A stretch of 64,000 nucleotides of DNA from Candidatus Bipolaricaulota bacterium (GTDB lineage: Bacteria; Bipolaricaulota; Bipolaricaulia; UBA7950; UBA9294): assembly GCA_028277345.1 (NCBI GenBank), contig JANQGM010000020.1, positions 62,001 to 126,000 on the forward strand, given 5' to 3'. Shown one piece after another: positions 50,567 through 59,406 of this stretch. The position numbers and the translations under genes are program-made. Position 1 is the stretch's first letter, and every line of letters begins with the position of its first letter. The notes under the pieces are model-generated. The model was not told the DNA's origin, ran no database searches, and saw nothing but the letters and a program-made list of their open reading frames with translations.

Positions 50567-51403
50567 TTAGTCCGAGAGCACACCCTCGCAGGAGCATTCG
50601 CAGGGCCATACCGGCAGGAACTTCACCTTCTGCGTCGCGCAAGCGCCGACGAGGCCCATGAAGGCGTCCACGACTGCGGCGGTGTCCCCTGTTGGCACAC
50701 CATTCGTGGAGATGAACAGGGCGCGGCCGATCGGATAGGTCGAGGCATCAAGCTCAATGCCATTGACCGTGATGATCTTTACACCGTCCAGGAAAGCGAG
50801 GCCGACGTAGCCAATGGCGTTTGTGTTATTGGCGACGAGTTCCTGCATCGTCGGGTTTCCGGAGACAACGTTCACGTTCGTGCCCGTGTAGTCTTCGCCG
50901 TTCAAGACGAGGTCCTGCCAAACGCCGAAGGTCCCCGACGACGTGTCGCGGGAACCGAAGAGAATCTGTTCATCGTTGCCGCCGAGCTGGCTCCAGTTGG
51001 TAATCGTCCCCATGAAGATACCGTAGAGCTCGTCGAGGGAGATGTCGTCAATCGGGTTGGACTCGTGAACGGCGACGGCAATCTTGTCGCGGGCAATGGT
51101 ATAGATGACCGGGAAGACGCCGCTCTCGACCGCCCGACCGAACTCAGACGTCTTCATCTGGCGCGAGTGCATGGCGATGTCGGCTTCGCCGTTGATCAGC
51201 GCAGCGATTCCATCCCCTGAACCGGTGGCGCTGACCACGACGTTGATGGCGGAGTTGTTGACGAGGAACCAGTTCTGGATTTCCTGGGCAATCGGACCCA
51301 CCGTGGTCGAGCCATTGATCGTGACTTGACCGTCACCCCATGCAGCCACTCCAAACAAAGACAGCGCCAGCAAGCCTACGAGCATCAGTTGAACCTTCTT
51401 CAC
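50567..51403 (-). CDS. pstS: Phosphate-binding protein PstS
   Basis: Signal peptide; INGSTTVGPIAQEIQNWF; GSGDGIAALINGEADIAMHSRQMK; GSRDTSSGTFGVWQDLVL. Start GTG 51403 or 51412. Confidence 0.93.
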   Translation of the reverse strand: MKKVQLMLVGLLALSLFGVAAWGDGQVTINGSTTVGPIAQEIQNWFLVNNSAINVVVSATGSGDGIAALINGEADIAMHSRQMKTSEFGRAVESGVFPVIYTIARDKIAVAVHESNPIDDISLDELYGIFMGTITNWSQLGGNDEQILFGSRDTSSGTFGVWQDLVLNGEDYTGTNVNVVSGNPTMQELVANNTNAIGYVGLAFLDGVKIITVNGIELDASTYPIGRALFISTNGVPTGDTAAVVDAFMGLVGACATQKVKFLPVWPCECSCEGVLSD

Positions 51404-51710
51404 GTGTACCACTCTCCTGAAGCATATGTATTTAATGATCGAACTATATAGTTATCTCGATTAATATGCAAATCTCGCCAATAACTCATTCGTTGGGCAT
51501 TCTGTCCATGACGTGTTCGATTCACGCTTCCCCCATCCTGTTCGAGAATGGAGAAATGCCTGATTGGAACAGAACTTTCTGAATTAAACAGAGAATAGGA
51601 CGATCGCTCGAGACATTGGGGATAATTCGAAATCGGACGCCTGTCCCAAGCTATCCATTTGTCACGCACCAACTCCACTTGTATGCTGGGACGCTGAAAG
51701 GATGTGGCCC

Positions 51711-52142
51711 ATGAGTAAATCGCTAGCTGATATCAAGGCTGAGGTCTGGTCCCACTTCCAGCTCAAACAACGCGTTTACCTCGCAACGGCTGAGGGAGAC
51801 CAACCTCGCGTTCGCCCGGTAACGCTGTTGGACTTGGAAGAGAAGTTCTGGATCGCCACCAGTCCCCGTAGCGCCAAAGCCCGTCAGATTCTGCGGAACC
51901 CCAATATCGAGTTCTGCTATCCATTGACAGCAAGCTGCGGTAATGGCTACATCCGTGTGAGCGGCATCGCGTCCGTCGTTCGGGATGCCGATATCATCGA
52001 GCGCATCGGCAATCAGATCCCTTTTCTGACCGAACACTGGACAGGAACGCAGGACCCGAACTTCTGCTTGATCCGAATTACGCGTGTCGAGATCGAGTAC
52101 ATGGAACCCGGAAACATGGAGGCGCACACCTTCATCGTTTAG
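51711..52142 (+). CDS. Pyridoxamine 5'-phosphate oxidase-family protein
   Basis: LKQRVYLATAEGDQPRVRPVTLLDLEEKFWIATSPRSAKARQILRNPNIEFCYPL. Confidence 0.85.
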   Translation: MSKSLADIKAEVWSHFQLKQRVYLATAEGDQPRVRPVTLLDLEEKFWIATSPRSAKARQILRNPNIEFCYPLTASCGNGYIRVSGIASVVRDADIIERIGNQIPFLTEHWTGTQDPNFCLIRITRVEIEYMEPGNMEAHTFIV

Positions 52143-52365
52143 GCGGCCTAAGGAATTGACGTTCGATCTTCCTCCAGAGATCTGTCAGACTGCTTGGCAA
52201 CTCGCCATGGAACCGTTACACTGTGGACAACTATCCCTTTGATCAAGCGGAAGGCGGCGGGCCTCCTGGGGAAAGACACCGACGGAACGATGCAGAGGCC
52301 CTCGCACTTTTGCTTCATCGCCACGTCAGCAGACACACGTCCGTTGTCATCCACGCCGATCGCGG

Positions 52366-52540
52366 TATAATCCTTTTGAAATGAAGACGACAACGCATTG
52401 GCCTCTTTCTTATCGCACGATTGTCGGCCGCGATGCGCTTTGCGTCTTCCAAATGATCGTCGGGCAGACGGCGCGCAACTAGTTCAAACGCAACCGCCAG
52501 ATGTCCGACAAGAGAACGCAGGCTTCGGCCTGCTTTTTGT
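52366..52540 (+). ncRNA. Candidate structured non-coding RNA with consensus -10 and terminator
   Basis: TTGTCA (52344)-16 bp-TATAAT (52366); paired segments GAAGACG/CGTCTTC and GTCGGGCA/TGTCCGAC; terminator GCAGGC-TTCG-GCCTGC-TTTTT. Confidence 0.4.
52514..52540 (+). terminator. Rho-independent terminator
   Basis: GCAGGC TTCG GCCTGC TTTTT (52518-52538). Confidence 0.8.
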
Positions 52541-52590
52541 TTGCGTATCACCTGATGCGCGCGAGCATAAGAACCCAGGAGGTGAGCAGC

Positions 52591-52779
52591 ATGGCACCAA
52601 CGAAGACCACTGACCGAAAGCAAATCCGAAAGCAGATCGAACTCCGTTTCGACATGGGGCGCACGCCGCCCCCGTGGAGACGATTCGTCATTGCCGGCGC
52701 CACCATCTGCCATTCGATCCAGGTCCTAGCCCGTGCCAATCCCTCAGCGAAAGGAGAAGACAAACATGACAGCACCTAA
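52591..52779 (+). CDS. Small hypothetical protein (62 aa)
   Basis: SD AGGAGGTG 7-9 nt before ATG 52591; overlaps the next small ORF. Confidence 0.5.
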   Translation: MAPTKTTDRKQIRKQIELRFDMGRTPPPWRRFVIAGATICHSIQVLARANPSAKGEDKHDST

Positions 52780-53071
52780 CAACGAACGCTGGATTCAAGT
52801 CGTTGTCCCATCCACCAATGCCGCCGAAACTGAGGCGCGCAGGACGGACGTTTGCCTTCCTACGCATGCCGACCTGAGGGATCTCCTGGAAGCATTGAAA
52901 CAAGAATCGACGCCGATCTATGAGGAAGTCCGAAAGCGCGTGCTTCGCCTTTCCGGAGATGTTCTTGCCTACGGAACCGATCCGGCGGGTCTTGCCCAGC
53001 TACGCGAGCAACTCAAACGCGGAGGGCCGATCGTGATCCCTGATCCATCGTCCTCGGAACTTCCGACCTAA
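52766..53071 (+). CDS. Small hypothetical protein (101 aa)
   Basis: SD AAAGGAGA before ATG 52766; followed by a terminator-like hairpin. Confidence 0.6.
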   Translation: MTAPNNERWIQVVVPSTNAAETEARRTDVCLPTHADLRDLLEALKQESTPIYEEVRKRVLRLSGDVLAYGTDPAGLAQLREQLKRGGPIVIPDPSSSELPT

Positions 53072-53095
53072 AGCTTTAGTCACCCGCCTTGTTGT

Positions 53096-53130
53096 CGCGC
53101 GCCCTCGATCCTCAGGATCGGGGGCGCGTC
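53096..53130 (+). terminator. Terminator-like hairpin
   Basis: CGCGCCCtCGATCCT-c-AGGATCGgGGGCGCG followed by tcgttt. Confidence 0.6.
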
Positions 53131-53143
53131 GTTTCATTGAAGC

Positions 53144-53608
53144 CTAGCTTCCCGTCGATCGTTTGCCGGTCATCGACTGAACGTCCAGGCGCAAGACCAG
53201 CGTGTTGGCCGACACACGTTCTGGAAGCTCAACCTCTCGATCCGTGTACTGCCCGATCAACGCAGCAATGGCCTTCAGCTTCTCCTCATCATCTTCGACA
53301 AGGGAAAGGCCGCCAAAGCCGACCACAGATACGTACCGCACCGACCACCCACACGCCATATCATTGGGGATCATTTCGACATTCGCTTCGATCTGGAAAC
53401 AGGCGTTGGGGTTGGCGCGCATGAGTTCCAACTTCGTTCCCTCGGCAGCACAATGGAAGTAGAGGGCTTCCCCCACGACGCCGTAATTGAGGGGGATCAC
53501 ATACGGCCACCCCTCACTGCATAAACCGAGGTGGCAGATCTCAGCGGAACGAACGATCTCCCAGATTTCTTCCCGATCGGTGATTTCGCGGTCGTCTCGT
53601 CGCATGGA
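53144..53608 (-). CDS. NimA-like pyridoxamine 5'-phosphate oxidase-family protein
   Basis: MRRDDREITDREEIWEIVRSAEICHLGLCSEGWPYVIPLNYGVVGEALYFHCAAEGTKLELMRANPNACFQIE. Confidence 0.9.
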   Translation of the reverse strand, partial: SMRRDDREITDREEIWEIVRSAEICHLGLCSEGWPYVIPLNYGVVGEALYFHCAAEGTKLELMRANPNACFQIEANVEMIPNDMACGWSVRYVSVVGFGGLSLVEDDEEKLKAIAALIGQYTDREVELPERVSANTLVLRLDVQSMTGKRSTGS

Positions 53609-53637
53609 GCACAGCCATGCCGGAAGCTGATGGTGTG

Positions 53638-53982
53638 TCATACGTCCGCCCGCAATCCATCCAAGGTCGCCTTGGCGTCAGGAACGACATCGAAGAATTT
53701 CGCCAGCTTGTCGCACACATAGTCGGTGCACTCCGCGCAGGTGCCGAGCCCCTTCTCGATACCGCACGCTCGAATTTCGCACTCCGCGCAGCGGGACATC
53801 CAAGGGCCGGTGGCCGAGTGGCAACTCATGCAGGCGCAATCTTCCGCCGTTAGTGTCGCCCCGTATTCCTCGCTCCACGTCATCGCCAACGCCTCGAGCG
53901 CCTTCGAGTCTCCTTCGCGGGTTACTTGATAGGCCGGGCAGGATGCACAGTCCAGTCCGCACGTTGCAATCAACCTTTCCAT
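53638..53982 (-). CDS. DUF3795 domain-containing protein (Cys-rich)
   Basis: LIATCGLDCASCPAYQVTRE...CACMSCHSATGPWMSRCAECEIRACGIEKGLGTCAECTDYVCDKLAKF. Confidence 0.85.
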   Translation of the reverse strand: MERLIATCGLDCASCPAYQVTREGDSKALEALAMTWSEEYGATLTAEDCACMSCHSATGPWMSRCAECEIRACGIEKGLGTCAECTDYVCDKLAKFFDVVPDAKATLDGLRADV

Positions 53983-54280
53983 CTCCGCCTCCTCGCGTAC
54001 CTCAGTTTGAGTTCAAGTGTACGCGTTAGATCAGCCTGAGTCTCAGCCGGCAAAACCTTCACGGCCGCGGTAGTGTGCAGCCAGTTCGAGGCGACGATAC
54101 GAAGCGACGGCATCTGAACGCCGAACGTCTCTCCCAGTCCTGGGATGAAGCAAGACACGTCTTCGATGTTCTCGCGGCTTCCGAGGTCCTGCAAGCAGGA
54201 GCGCAGGGCCTGTGTACCCTGAAAATCCCCCCCAGCGTCACGGCCTGGCGTACACGTTCACGCAATGGCTCAGCGTCCAT
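53970..54280 (-). pseudogene. Hypothetical ORF split by a frameshift at a G7 homopolymer
   Basis: Two overlapping frames (54059..54280 and 53970..54194) join into one about 100-aa protein if the 54227-54233 tract had 8 G (minus strand). Confidence 0.5.
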
Positions 54281-54384
54281 GCATCCTCCTCGAATCGCGT
54301 TGACTTTTCCTAACGCCGCCCTTCGCGAGCGCTATACTCTAGAATCCACTCGGCGTAGCGTCAACGGACCGTAAAAGGGGAAAC

Positions 54385-55794
54385 ATGCGATACGAATACG
54401 ATGTCGGTGTTATCGGATTGGGCCCGGCCGGAATGGCTGTCTCTGTCATGGCCTCCCACATGGGATTGCGCGTTTTCGCCGTCGAGCGGCGCGCCTTGGG
54501 CGGCGAGTGCATGAACGTCGGCTGCATTCCAAGCAAATCTCTCCTGAAGATGGCCCACCTGCGCCACGGATTCACACGCGCCTCTGACTTCGCACTGTCC
54601 AATGTCGCCAAGCTCCCTGATCCCGTCGACCCCTTTGAAACCATCAAGCGCCATATTCGCTTCATCAACGAGCGAAAAACGACCAAGATGTTCGAGAAGG
54701 TCGACCTCAAGCTCGGTGAAGGCTCCGCATCGTTCATCAATCCACACACCGTCCGAGTTGGCAACCAAAACTATACAGCCAAGCGCTTTTTCATTTGTAC
54801 GGGCACGCAACCGGCGATTCCGCCCATCTCAGGATTGGATTCCGTCGATATCCTGACGAACGAGACGATCTTCAACTTGGAGGCCGTTCCTGAGAGTCTT
54901 GCCATCATCGGAGGCGGTGCCATCGGGTGCGAGATGGCGCAAGCCTTCCGAAGGCTGGGAACCCGCGTCACTATCCTGCATCTCGATCAACATCTCTTGC
55001 CGCACGGCGACTGGGATGCCGGGAAAACGCTGGAAGACGTCTTTGCCGGCGAAGGCATCGCCGTCTACAACGGACGCGGCATTCGCTCCGTCGCCTCCGA
55101 AAGCGGCGGCATCGTCATTCAAACGGATCACAACGAAACATTCCGCGCTGAGAAGTTGCTGGTTGCCGCCGGGCGCTGCTTCGATTTCAAAGAACTTCAA
55201 CTGGAAAACGCGGGTGTTGATTTCTCAGATGTGGGCATCCGTGTTGATTCACAACTTCGCACCACCCAGCGCTCGATCTACGCGCCTGGGGATTGCAACG
55301 GGAACTTCCTTTTCTCGCACGCAGCCATGCACCAAGGCATGCTCGCGCTCATGAATGCGATCGCCCCTTGGCCGGTCAAATTCGACTTCGCCAAATACGT
55401 GGTCCCGTGGACCGTGTTCACCGATCCGCCGGTCGCCCACGTCGGCTGGCTGGAACGCGAACTCAAGAATGCGGATATCCCCTATGAAGTCCATGAGGAG
55501 AAGTATGAGGATTACGGTGCCGCCATCGCCGAAGGACATCCCATCGGCTCCGTTCGCGCCTATGTCAGCAAAACCGGACGGATTTACGGCGTTCGCATCA
55601 TCGGAGACGGCGCGGGAGAAATGATCAACGAGTGGGGATTGGCCATTCAAAACAAGCTTCGTCTGCACAAGATCATGTTCCTTCAGCACGCATTCCCTGC
55701 CATGTCTTTCTTGACCAAACGGGTCTCCGAACGCTGGATGATGAAGCGAATGGAAAGCCCATTCCTCAAATCCATCGTACGGTGGCTCTTCTAG
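54385..55794 (+). CDS. Dihydrolipoamide dehydrogenase/mercuric reductase-family flavoprotein
   Basis: GLGPAGMAVSVMASHMGLRVFAVERRALGGECMNVGCIPSKSLLK; IIGGGAIGCEMAQAFRRLGTRVT; IYAPGDCNG. Confidence 0.9.
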   Translation: MRYEYDVGVIGLGPAGMAVSVMASHMGLRVFAVERRALGGECMNVGCIPSKSLLKMAHLRHGFTRASDFALSNVAKLPDPVDPFETIKRHIRFINERKTTKMFEKVDLKLGEGSASFINPHTVRVGNQNYTAKRFFICTGTQPAIPPISGLDSVDILTNETIFNLEAVPESLAIIGGGAIGCEMAQAFRRLGTRVTILHLDQHLLPHGDWDAGKTLEDVFAGEGIAVYNGRGIRSVASESGGIVIQTDHNETFRAEKLLVAAGRCFDFKELQLENAGVDFSDVGIRVDSQLRTTQRSIYAPGDCNGNFLFSHAAMHQGMLALMNAIAPWPVKFDFAKYVVPWTVFTDPPVAHVGWLERELKNADIPYEVHEEKYEDYGAAIAEGHPIGSVRAYVSKTGRIYGVRIIGDGAGEMINEWGLAIQNKLRLHKIMFLQHAFPAMSFLTKRVSERWMMKRMESPFLKSIVRWLF

Positions 55795-56011
55795 TTCTAC
55801 GCTCAAGCCGGCATGAAGGCGTCTTCAGCGAGCAGGTTGTGCAACGCACAATGCGCGGGTATGCTTGGGCAGTCCGCTTTATATGCAATCTTGAGCGGCC
55901 AGAAGACAACGATACTCAGGAGTGATGCGCAGGTGATTGAAACCGCGCAATCACTCAGCTATCATTCCCAAGTTGTTTACGGGTTTTGATTTCAGGAGGT
56001 GTGTATTCTTC

Positions 56012-56449
56012 GTGGATCAGGGAAATCGAAGACTACCTAAGAGAGTAAATGGGGCGATTCATGCCATCGGTCGGCGCAAGGCGGCCACTGCTCGCGTGTA
56101 CATGTCCGAAGGAAATGGAACGCTCACGATCAACGGGCGCCCCGCGGAAGAGTACTTCGCTCCTTTCTTGAACGTGGTTGAATATCTTGAGAAAAGCTTG
56201 AAGCTGCCGTTCTACACCACTGGGACGGTCGGGAAATACGATGTCAAGGCGCGCGTTCGTGGCGGTGGCTACACCGGACAGCTGGAAGCCGTTCAGCTGG
56301 GTATCGCACGCGCACTGCTTGGCGTCACAGAAGAGTACAAGACGCCGCTTCGCCAGGCGGGATTGCTCACGCGAGACGCACGAGAGGTCGAGCGAAAGAA
56401 GATCAATCGCCGCAAGGCACGCAAGAGCGAGCAGTACTCCAAGCGCTAG
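56012..56449 (+). CDS. rpsI: 30S ribosomal protein S9
   Basis: [32 protein letters not shown]...[21 protein letters not shown]...[31 protein letters not shown] start probable. Confidence 0.95.
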   Translation: MDQGNRRLPKRVNGAIHAIGRRKAATARVYMSEGNGTLTINGRPAEEYFAPFLNVVEYLEKSLKLPFYTTGTVGKYDVKARVRGGGYTGQLEAVQLGIARALLGVTEEYKTPLRQAGLLTRDAREVERKKINRRKARKSEQYSKR

Positions 56450-56463
56450 CCAACGGAGGATTC

Positions 56464-56679
56464 ATGAAAACGGGAATTCATCCAGAGCTGAAGAAAGCCA
56501 AAGTCCATTGCGGTTGCGGACACGTCTTCGAAACGATGTCAACCGTGGAAGAAATGCGTGTGGATATTTGCTCCAAGTGTCATCCGTTCTATACGGGTGA
56601 AGAGCGCTTCGTCGACACCGAAGGCCGCGTTGAGCGCTTCAATCGCAAGTACGCGCAAGAGGCGAACGCAGACTCGTGA
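56464..56679 (+). CDS. rpmE: 50S ribosomal protein L31 (zinc-type)
   Basis: [63 protein letters not shown]. Confidence 0.95.
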   Translation: MKTGIHPELKKAKVHCGCGHVFETMSTVEEMRVDICSKCHPFYTGEERFVDTEGRVERFNRKYAQEANADS

Positions 56680-57581
56680 AGCCGGTTATCGGCGGACAAG
56701 CTGTTATCGAAGGTGTGATGATGCAGAACGGCGACCGTATCGCGGTCGCCGTTCGTCGTCAATCGGATGGAGAGATCCTCGTCCGCCCGATTCCCTCACG
56801 CCTGCGATTCGTGAAACTCGGCAAGATCCCTTTCTTGCGCGGGTTGTTTCGCTTGGTCGACATGATGTCGCTTGGCCTACGCGCCCTGAACCTATCGACC
56901 CAGCTTGCCTATCCTGAAGACGAGCAAATGAGCAAAGGCGGAACCTTCATCACGTTCGCCATTGCCATCGCCATTGCGGTCGGCGCCTTCGTCGTACTGC
57001 CGCTGTACCTAACGAACACCATTCCCGGACTCCGGCTGGGGAGCTCGATTGTCTTCAACCTCGTTGAAGGCCTAATCCGGCTGAGCTTCTTCTTCGCTTA
57101 CCTTCTCGTCATCTCCCGGTTGAAGGACATCCATCGCGTATTCCAATACCACGGGGCCGAGCACAAGGTCGTTTATGCCTATGAATCCGACGAGGACCTC
57201 ACGGTCGAGAATGCGCGCCGGCATACGACGCTGCATCCTCGCTGTGGAACCGCCTTTCTGATGACGGTTTTCGTCATTGCCATTCTCATCTTCTCTCTGG
57301 CCGGAAACCCCACCTTGTGGGTCAAGGTCTTGTCGCGACTGCTGCTGCTTCCCGTCGTCGCCGGTGTCTCGTACGAGGCCCTGCGATTCTCGGGACGAAA
57401 CTACGATCGCTGGTGGGTGCGCGCCCTGGCTCAACCCGGATTGTGGCTTCAAAAGTTGACGACGGCCGAGCCGGATGATGACATGATCGAAGTCGCCATC
57501 GCCTCCATGAAACAGGTTCTCGGAGTGGATGAATCCCTCAAAGTGGATGCTGAACCCGAGTCCCTCGTCGAACCGACGTAG
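56676..57581 (+). CDS. DUF1385 domain-containing membrane protein
   Basis: [53 protein letters not shown]. Confidence 0.93.
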   Translation: MKPVIGGQAVIEGVMMQNGDRIAVAVRRQSDGEILVRPIPSRLRFVKLGKIPFLRGLFRLVDMMSLGLRALNLSTQLAYPEDEQMSKGGTFITFAIAIAIAVGAFVVLPLYLTNTIPGLRLGSSIVFNLVEGLIRLSFFFAYLLVISRLKDIHRVFQYHGAEHKVVYAYESDEDLTVENARRHTTLHPRCGTAFLMTVFVIAILIFSLAGNPTLWVKVLSRLLLLPVVAGVSYEALRFSGRNYDRWWVRALAQPGLWLQKLTTAEPDDDMIEVAIASMKQVLGVDESLKVDAEPESLVEPT

Positions 57582-57605
57582 GTAGCTCGCGCGTCGATTC
57601 CCCCG

Positions 57606-58631
57606 CTACTCCGCTGTGTTCCCCAACCCCAATGACGGCTGAGGCCGAAGGGAAAGGGGATGGCTCTCTCCCATCTGCAGATGCCGGAATGCGCCCACCG
57701 CAGCAATCATGGCTGCGTTGTCCGTGCAAAGCGACAGCGGAGGGAACGAGACCTGAATGCCACGCTCGCCGCCTTCTTCGGCGAGGGCACGCCGTAGATG
57801 TGAATTGGCGGCGACGCCACCCGTGATCACCAGCCGCTTTCGATGAAAACGTCGAGCCGCTTCGATGGATTTCTTCGTGAGGATCTCGACCACACTGGCC
57901 AGTACGGAGGCCGCAATGTCCTCTTGGCGTTCGCGCGGATTCTTCTTCAGGTGATAGACCACCGCCGTTTTGAGACCCGAAAAGCTGAAATCGAATCCCG
58001 GCGAACCGATCATAGGGCGCGGGAAGCGGACGGTCTTGGGATCGCCGATCTCAGCAAGGCGGTCGATTTCGGCGCCTGCCGGATAGCCAATCCCCATCAT
58101 CTTGCCGATCTTGTCCAACGCTTCACCTGCTGCATCGTCCACCGTCATCCCCACGAGCTGATATCGCCCATAGACGGGAACATCGATGAGCGAGGTGTGC
58201 CCTCCGGAGACCACCAGCGCCATGAAGGGAGGCTCCGCGTCGGGCTCGCTGATTCGATGGGCGAAGATGTGCCCTTCCAGATGATTGACGCCGATGAAGG
58301 GAACGTCCAGGCCTCTGGCCAGGCCCTTGCCGTGCGTTAATCCGACGAGCAAGGGTCCGACCAACCCGGGGCCATAGGTCGCCGCGATCAGCGAAATCTC
58401 GGATAGCGGAACACCGATCGAAGCGCACGTTTCAGCCACGAGATAGGGCAGCTTGACGACATGATTGCGAGAGGCCACTTCGGGAACGACGCCCCCGTAC
58501 GTCGCATGCAGGTCGACTTGGGAGTACACGGAATTGGCCAACAGCTCGGCTTCCCCACGCAGCACGGCGACCGATGTTTCATCGCACGAGGTTTCGATGC
58601 CCAGCGTTAAGAAAGTGTCGGATGCGCTCAT
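57606..58631 (-). CDS. tsaD: tRNA N6-adenosine threonylcarbamoyltransferase
   Basis: LGIETSCDETSVAVL; TYGPGLVGPLLVGLTHGKGLA; GVNHLEGHIFAHR; FMALVVSGGHTSL. Confidence 0.95.
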   Translation of the reverse strand: MSASDTFLTLGIETSCDETSVAVLRGEAELLANSVYSQVDLHATYGGVVPEVASRNHVVKLPYLVAETCASIGVPLSEISLIAATYGPGLVGPLLVGLTHGKGLARGLDVPFIGVNHLEGHIFAHRISEPDAEPPFMALVVSGGHTSLIDVPVYGRYQLVGMTVDDAAGEALDKIGKMMGIGYPAGAEIDRLAEIGDPKTVRFPRPMIGSPGFDFSFSGLKTAVVYHLKKNPRERQEDIAASVLASVVEILTKKSIEAARRFHRKRLVITGGVAANSHLRRALAEEGGERGIQVSFPPLSLCTDNAAMIAAVGAFRHLQMGESHPLSLRPQPSLGLGNTAE

Positions 58632-59179
58632 TGGATGTACTCCGGTTTCAACACGCCGATATAGGGGAGGTTGCGATACAGTTCCGCGTAGTCCATGCCA
58701 TAGCCAACGATGAACTCATCCTGTTCGAGTGCGAATCCCGCGTAGTCGATCTCGGTTTCAACTTCGCGCCGCGCCACCTTGTCCACCAAAGTGCACACGC
58801 GAAACGATGCCGGCTTGCGTGCCGCGAAACTGCGGCGCAGGTATTCGATCGTATATCCGGTGTCGATAATGTCTTCGACCAACAGAACGTCGCGGCCTTC
58901 AAGCGGCTCTTCAAGATCCTTGACGAGCCGGACGGCTCCGGGCGCCGTTCCATTGCCATAGGAGGACACGCTGATCAAGTCGTATTCCACGGGAATCGGC
59001 ATTTGACGGGAGAGATCCGTCAAGAAAACAAGGGCGCCTCGCATGACGCCGACCAAGAGCAACGGACGGCTCTCGGGATCCGCGCTCAATCCCTTCTCAG
59101 CATAGTCGCTCGTGATCTGCTGCGCCATGGCGGCCACACGATCGCGGATGGCATCCTCGGGATACAAGATCTTCGACAT
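58628..59179 (-). CDS. hpt: Hypoxanthine phosphoribosyltransferase
   Basis: MSKILYPEDAIRDRV; LVGVMRGALVFLTDLSRQM; VLLVEDIIDTGYTIEYL; YGMDYAELYRNLPYIGVL. Confidence 0.93.
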   Translation of the reverse strand: MSKILYPEDAIRDRVAAMAQQITSDYAEKGLSADPESRPLLLVGVMRGALVFLTDLSRQMPIPVEYDLISVSSYGNGTAPGAVRLVKDLEEPLEGRDVLLVEDIIDTGYTIEYLRRSFAARKPASFRVCTLVDKVARREVETEIDYAGFALEQDEFIVGYGMDYAELYRNLPYIGVLKPEYIQ

Positions 59180-59406
59180 TCGCTGTTCAAATCCAATCAA
59201 GCCCATGGTTCCTCCGGATTGTGGGTGCTGCCGCGTGAAATCTGCCCGGCCCCGCTACGTTACAGCAATCGGCCGCCTCGGCAAAATCACGAACCCGTCT
59301 TGCCGCCTCCATGAAGCAACATGCCAACCGCCCGGCGGCCGTTGGCACGCCAAGTGTAAGCGAGTGGGAAACCGACCTCAACCGGAAAAGGCGCGGTTCT
59401 TACCGG

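Noticed and set aside
52315-52713. 132-aa minus-strand ORF across the candidate ncRNA
   Set aside because: Includes the translated inverse of the terminator (KQKAGRSLRSL), lacks a clear SD and matches no known family; kept only as an alternative explanation.
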